From contig JAFGIT010000321.1 in the NCBI GenBank assembly GCA_016929465.1, positions 1-9,645 of the forward strand: a stretch of 9,645 nt of DNA, given 5' to 3'. Both the position numbers and the translations under genes were made by a program. Below, in pieces: positions 6,215 to 9,645 of this stretch (position 1 is the stretch's first letter; every line of letters begins with the position of its first letter). Source of the DNA: JAFGIT01 sp016929465 [NCBI: Candidatus Coatesbacteria bacterium]. GTDB taxonomy: Bacteria > B130-G9. Under the pieces are notes generated by a model. The model had not been told where the DNA came from and did not search any database. It saw only the letters and a program-made list of their open reading frames with translations.

Positions 6215-6714
6215 TGAGTGATAGGATAATCGACCTCAGTTCAGAGGGTAATGGCAATTCGGGACTGATTGACATAATCCTTATGGTCGAGGATGAGCCT
6301 GACCACGCTGAGCTAGTAGTCGATGCGCTCCGCACGGTCGGCAATATAAAGAAAATCGTTCTTATCGAAAATGGGGAAACAGCGCTCGACTATATCTTTA
6401 GAAAAGGCAAGTATGAGGACAAATCGCTATCGCCGAGACCCGGACTGATACTTCTGGACATAAATCTCCCTGGAAAGAACGGACTTGATGTCCTGAAGAT
6501 CATCAGGCGAGAGAAGCGATTCTCGACGATACCGATCGTTATCCTCACTACTTCGCCAAGTATCGACACGGTCAAGGAGACCGCGGACCTCGGAGCCAAT
6601 GATTATGTGATAAAGCCATCTGGATGTGGGGAGTTTCTTACAAGGATAACGGGGCTCGGAAGATATTGGTCAACGGTGAGCGCATTGCCAATACAGAAGG
6701 GGATCGGTCAGTGA
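6214..6714 (+). CDS. Single-domain response regulator, Rcp1-like
   Basis: This 166-residue stand-alone receiver has no output domain. Visible residues are the acidic cluster Glu26-Asp27-Glu28 (MVEDEPDHAEL), phosphoacceptor Asp82 (LILLDINLPGKNG), Thr112 (VILTTS) and Lys134 (YVIKPSG). The tail GLGRYW is typical of the Rcp1 family that partners phytochrome-type kinases, and the kinase just upstream has that type of core, so the two are probably a cognate pair. It would act by phosphotransfer or protein contact. ATG 6214 shares its A with the upstream stop (TGATG). The in-frame TTG at 6211 is an alternative that sits better (10 rather than 13 bases) behind the AGAGAGGA site at 6193-6200. The gene ends in another TGATG overlap. 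Confidence 0.94.
   Translation: MSDRIIDLSSEGNGNSGLIDIILMVEDEPDHAELVVDALRTVGNIKKIVLIENGETALDYIFRKGKYEDKSLSPRPGLILLDINLPGKNGLDVLKIIRREKRFSTIPIVILTTSPSIDTVKETADLGANDYVIKPSGCGEFLTRITGLGRYWSTVSALPIQKGIGQ
6697..6703 (+). promoter_or_regulatory. Ribosome binding site deciding the start of the second kinase
   Basis: AAGGGGA lies 10 bases before ATG 6714, inside the end of the receiver gene. It supports ATG 6714 over the in-frame ATG at 6624, which would add 30 residues that overlap the upstream gene and precede the receiver fold. Confidence 0.65.
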
Positions 6715-8231
6715 TGAGAAAACCGAAGACGAAAATACTTATTGTTGATGACAACAAGGACCACAACGACCTTCAAAAAGACGCCGTATCGGAGTCGTCG
6801 AACGACTATATCATATCTCAGGCGCTCGGATCCGATGAATGCCTTGATGCGATAAAGGATGCTCAATTCGATCTGATAATACTCGATTATACTCTGCCCA
6901 ACATGAACGGGATTGAGCTCATGGACCGCATCAAGAGCCTGAAGCCCGACATGCCCATACTGATGGTGACAGGCCACGGGGACGAGAGCATCGCAGTTGA
7001 TGCGATGAAACGCGGAGCTTGCGACTATCTCGCCAAGACTCCGGATATGAGCTTCCTAAAGGCGCTGCCGATCGTGGTAAAGAAGGCGCTGAAACAACAC
7101 GAATTGAGCCTGGAGAAGAAACACCTCGAGGAGCAGGTCCGTCAGACCAAGGACTATTTGGCGAAGATAATCGAGAACGCCGGCGAGGCTGTGTTCGTAA
7201 CCGATCTCTCCGGCAAGGTTCTCTCGGTCAACCGCGCAGGACAGCGGTTATTTGGCGCGCTTAACGGCTCCCTGATCAAGGGAAACATCTGTGATTTGGC
7301 CAAAGACAAAAAGGACCGCGAGGAGCTAAATCGCGCGCTTTCTGCAGGCATCGGCGAGACAACCAGAATTGACATACAGATGATTGGACCTGAGAGCGGG
7401 ACCCTGGAAGTCTCAGTATGCATTTCATTTATCGAGGTCGAATCGGACTTTCAGTCGATCATCATCATCCGCGATATGACAGAGATGATGGACATGCAGC
7501 AAAAGCTCATCGAAAGGGAAAAACTCGCCGCAATTGGGGAGCTCGTCGGCAGCGTTGCACATGAACTGAATAACAAATTGGGCCCAATTCTTGGCTATGC
7601 AGAGCTGCTGCAGCGTTCGACCAAGGAGGACAAGGCGAAGCAGCGGCTCCGGGTGATCGAGGATTCTGCGCTCAAGGCAAAAAGCATAATAGAGGCGCTT
7701 CTCGGATTCAGTAGGTATCGGAAACCGCTCAGGAGCTATTTCAATCTCAACAAGGTCCTTCGCGACGCGATTTCGCTCATGGAGTTCCAGCTCAGGAAGA
7801 ATGACGTCCAACTCGAGCTGCACTTGACCGAGAATCTACCCGACCTTTTCGCCGATAGCGTCCAAATACAGCAAATACTCGTGAATCTACTGAAAAACGC
7901 CTGTCAGGCCACACAGGGCCTCGACAGCAAGAAAATAGAGATCGAGACCACGATGGAGGCGGATTCCATGGTGTTCTCAGTTCGGGATAATGGAGTTGGA
8001 ATCCCCGAATTCAACCTGGGCAAGGTCTTCGATCCGTTCTTTACGACGCAGAAGTCCGGCAAGGGGGCCGGTCTTGGTTTGAGCGTTGCCTACGGCATCG
8101 TGAAAGAGCACGAAGGCGACATAATCCTCAGCAGCGAGGAGGCGGTCGGGACGAAAATAACGGTCAGGCTGCCCATCTGTGATCGACATGCTGCCACTCA
8201 ACCCAAGGACGGCCAGGAGGTTGGAGTATGA
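6714..8231 (+). CDS. Receiver-PAS-histidine kinase
   Basis: This soluble 505-residue kinase has a receiver at its N-terminus. Residues 7-125 form an intact receiver: Asp12-Asp13, phosphoacceptor Asp58 ([13 protein letters not shown]), Thr86 and Lys108, the last followed by Thr-Pro rather than the usual Pro. A coiled coil (about 125-148) precedes a PAS domain (148-256, [20 protein letters not shown]). The kinase core is NtrB/ZraS-like, with His283 in [16 protein letters not shown] box NLLKNA (391-396), G1 DNGVGI (425-430), F box DPFFTT (440-445) and G2 GAGLGL (451-456). A receiver placed before the kinase suggests that phosphorylation by another kinase, such as the one two genes upstream, could gate this one. 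The phosphoryl acceptor of His283 is not evident beyond the receivers encoded here. It overlaps the next gene by ATGA. Confidence 0.95.
   Translation: MRKPKTKILIVDDNKDHNDLQKDAVSESSNDYIISQALGSDECLDAIKDAQFDLIILDYTLPNMNGIELMDRIKSLKPDMPILMVTGHGDESIAVDAMKRGACDYLAKTPDMSFLKALPIVVKKALKQHELSLEKKHLEEQVRQTKDYLAKIIENAGEAVFVTDLSGKVLSVNRAGQRLFGALNGSLIKGNICDLAKDKKDREELNRALSAGIGETTRIDIQMIGPESGTLEVSVCISFIEVESDFQSIIIIRDMTEMMDMQQKLIEREKLAAIGELVGSVAHELNNKLGPILGYAELLQRSTKEDKAKQRLRVIEDSALKAKSIIEALLGFSRYRKPLRSYFNLNKVLRDAISLMEFQLRKNDVQLELHLTENLPDLFADSVQIQQILVNLLKNACQATQGLDSKKIEIETTMEADSMVFSVRDNGVGIPEFNLGKVFDPFFTTQKSGKGAGLGLSVAYGIVKEHEGDIILSSEEAVGTKITVRLPICDRHAATQPKDGQEVGV
8215..8220 (+). promoter_or_regulatory. Ribosome binding site of the HDOD gene
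   Basis: AGGAGG lies 7 bases before ATG 8228, within the last codons of the upstream kinase. It is the strongest Shine-Dalgarno in the operon and suggests the HDOD protein is well translated. Confidence 0.8.
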
Positions 8232-9100
8232 CATCGTCATCTGCGAGAAGCGCTTCCGAGGTCAAACTTGTACTGAAGAGGCTTTCCGAGCTTCCGACTC
8301 TGCCGGCAGCGCTCTACAGAATGCTTGATGTGCTTTCTGATCCCAAGCTATCCATGGCCGCGATCTCCAAGATCATCGCTGAGGACCCATCCTTGACGAG
8401 CAAAATGCTCAAGCTCGCCAATTCACCCTACTATGGTTTCCAGAAGGAGGTCAGGAGTGTCGATCATGCGATGGTTCTTCTGGGTGTTGAGACAGTTAAG
8501 GCATTAGCCTTGGGTGTGTCGATATTCAACACATTTCACGACTCGGTGAACATGAACGGGATAGATAAGGCCGGGCTATGGGCCCACTTCCTCGCAGTCG
8601 CATTCTGCTCGAGAGAATTCTCTCTGATCATGAATTCGGTCGAGCCGAATTCTGCCTTTACAGGCGGATTGATCCACGATATTGGCAGGCTCGCACTACT
8701 CAGGATGTTCCCTTCAGAGTCGGTCTTGGTAGTGGGACAAACTGAACAAGGTGGGTGTTCCCTGCTCGACGCTGAGAGGGACATCTACGGAATCGACCAC
8801 GAGGAGGCAGGCGCATTCCTGGCAAAGACCTGGGGACTCCCGGAGGACCTGCAAGAGGCGATCGCCTTCCATCACGATATGTCTGCCTTCGAGAAGACTG
8901 AACTGGTTCATGCGGTATATATGGCAGAGAGATTATGCAAGCTCCTGGAGCTCGGCTGGACAGGCGAGCCTAAGCCGGACGACATGCGCGATGAAGAACT
9001 TCGCGCAGCTGGAATCGACCGGGCTCAGCTCGACGAAGTCCGTGATCGGATCTTGGCGAGAGAGCCGGAAATCAAGGAGTTCCTTAAGAGATTATGGTGA
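8228..9100 (+). CDS. HDOD domain signalling protein
   Basis: This 290-residue soluble protein is a single HDOD domain. The opening LSELPTLPAALYRMLDVLSDP (20-39), then IIAEDPSLTSKMLKLANSPYYG (49-70) and the LLGVETVKAL segment, is the family hallmark. The HD-like half keeps His120, His150-Asp151 (GGLIHDIGRLALL), His191 (GIDHEEAGAFLAKTWGLP) and His215-His216. HDOD proteins are generally regarded as non-catalytic relatives of HD phosphohydrolases that act through protein contacts. They often occur with two-component and c-di-GMP proteins and affect motility, biofilm or virulence gene control. Here it follows two kinases and lies in the same transcription unit as a diguanylate cyclase, so an output or scaffold role is likely. 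It starts by an ATGA overlap and ends by a TGATG overlap. The C-terminal 40 residues are charged and helical. Confidence 0.95.
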   Translation: MTSSSARSASEVKLVLKRLSELPTLPAALYRMLDVLSDPKLSMAAISKIIAEDPSLTSKMLKLANSPYYGFQKEVRSVDHAMVLLGVETVKALALGVSIFNTFHDSVNMNGIDKAGLWAHFLAVAFCSREFSLIMNSVEPNSAFTGGLIHDIGRLALLRMFPSESVLVVGQTEQGGCSLLDAERDIYGIDHEEAGAFLAKTWGLPEDLQEAIAFHHDMSAFEKTELVHAVYMAERLCKLLELGWTGEPKPDDMRDEELRAAGIDRAQLDEVRDRILAREPEIKEFLKRLW

Positions 9101-9645
9101 TGGGCGGTCAAATGGGAGAAGAGCTACGTCCGTTGGACAATCGCGAGGAGGAGCAGCGAGACCTCTTGAATTTGATTCAGGAAATCGAGCTGGTTCTCAA
9201 ACGACGCTCTTTTGACGAAGTTCTTCCGAAGTGCAGCACGGGGCTGGGCAACCGGTTCAGGACAGCCATCTCCAAGATGCACGAATTGCTTAGAGACCAC
9301 TCGATTAAGATGATAGCACTGGTCGAGGCTCTGGCTGGAGCCAATCGCCTCTATTCAGAGAAAATCAAGGAGCTATCGTCAATGAGACGTGTCTCGGATG
9401 CCCTGAGCTCAACGCTGGATTTGAACGAGACTTGCAGGCTCGCGACGGAGGTCCTCTCGGAGGAGGCGGGTGCTGATGCCTGTTACCTCTTCTTGATCGA
9501 TGAGCAGACCACTGCCCCTATTCTCAGGTCCTCCAAGACACCACTCGAATCTGCTAAGACTCATTTCGCTGAGCCCATGCCAAAGGTTGACGATCTGATC
9601 ATTGACCTTGTGGTCAAGACCGTCAACACCTGCGAGCCGGAGATA
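9100..9645 (+). CDS. GAF-domain signalling protein (3'-partial)
   Basis: The frame is open from ATG 9100 to the last base: 182 codons, incomplete at the 3' end. Residues 1-92 are charged and helical, probably coiled coil (EEEQRDLLNLIQEIELVLKR, later LYSEKIKELSSMRR). From about residue 93 a GAF domain begins: VSDALSSTLDLNETCRLATE, then EEAGADACYLFLIDE. The output domain lies outside the window; a histidine kinase, GGDEF or phosphatase domain would all be typical. The ATG shares its A with the HDOD stop (TGATG), the third such junction in this operon. ATG 9112 and GTG 9097 are in-frame alternatives. The Shine-Dalgarno is weak (AAGAG at 9086-9090), consistent with coupled reinitiation. Confidence 0.85.
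   Translation, partial: MGGQMGEELRPLDNREEEQRDLLNLIQEIELVLKRRSFDEVLPKCSTGLGNRFRTAISKMHELLRDHSIKMIALVEALAGANRLYSEKIKELSSMRRVSDALSSTLDLNETCRLATEVLSEEAGADACYLFLIDEQTTAPILRSSKTPLESAKTHFAEPMPKVDDLIIDLVVKTVNTCEPEI

Noticed and set aside
6624-6713. 30-residue N-terminal extension of the second kinase from ATG 6624
   Set aside because: The extension overlaps the end of the receiver gene and precedes the receiver fold. ATG 6714 has a good Shine-Dalgarno and the same TGATG junction seen at two other places in the operon.

Overview
The window looks like bacterial chromosome: moderately GC-rich by eye, densely coded on the + strand, with Shine-Dalgarno sites and many PAS, GAF, receiver and HDOD signalling domains. 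This domain style is common in deltaproteobacteria-like and candidate-phylum environmental bacteria. Nothing here fixes the phylum, so the lineage is left open. No rRNA, tRNA or CRISPR array was seen.

Bases 1-2356 hold two membrane-protein genes. The first is the C-terminal three quarters of a membrane-bound ion-pumping pyrophosphatase (HppA, K+-dependent by its signature residues). The second is a complete rhomboid intramembrane serine protease 97 bases downstream. Bases 2357-3160 contain no convincing gene. They carry several hairpins and a 263-bp element (2611-2873) with 14-bp perfect terminal inverted repeats flanked by a 6-bp direct repeat. It looks like a MITE, a non-autonomous transposon remnant, and has two REP-like hairpins inside.

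Bases 3161-9645 are a tightly packed signalling operon of six genes: (1) a diguanylate cyclase with a degenerate receiver; (2) a PAS-GAF-PAS histidine kinase; (3) a stand-alone Rcp1-like receiver; (4) a receiver-PAS-histidine kinase; (5) an HDOD protein; (6) the start of a GAF-domain protein that runs off the window. Junction 1/2 has a 15-base gap with a Shine-Dalgarno overlapping the upstream stop codon. Junctions 2/3, 3/4 and 5/6 are identical one-base TGATG overlaps, and 4/5 is a four-base ATGA overlap. Such coupling implies one transcript and matched expression.

No product of the operon shows a membrane segment, and none of the complete genes has a DNA-binding domain. The visible outputs are phosphotransfer, c-di-GMP synthesis and HDOD protein contacts. 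The inferred picture is a cytoplasmic, multi-input phosphorelay tied to c-di-GMP. Candidates for the previously undescribed are this gene combination and the small inverted-repeat element in front of it.
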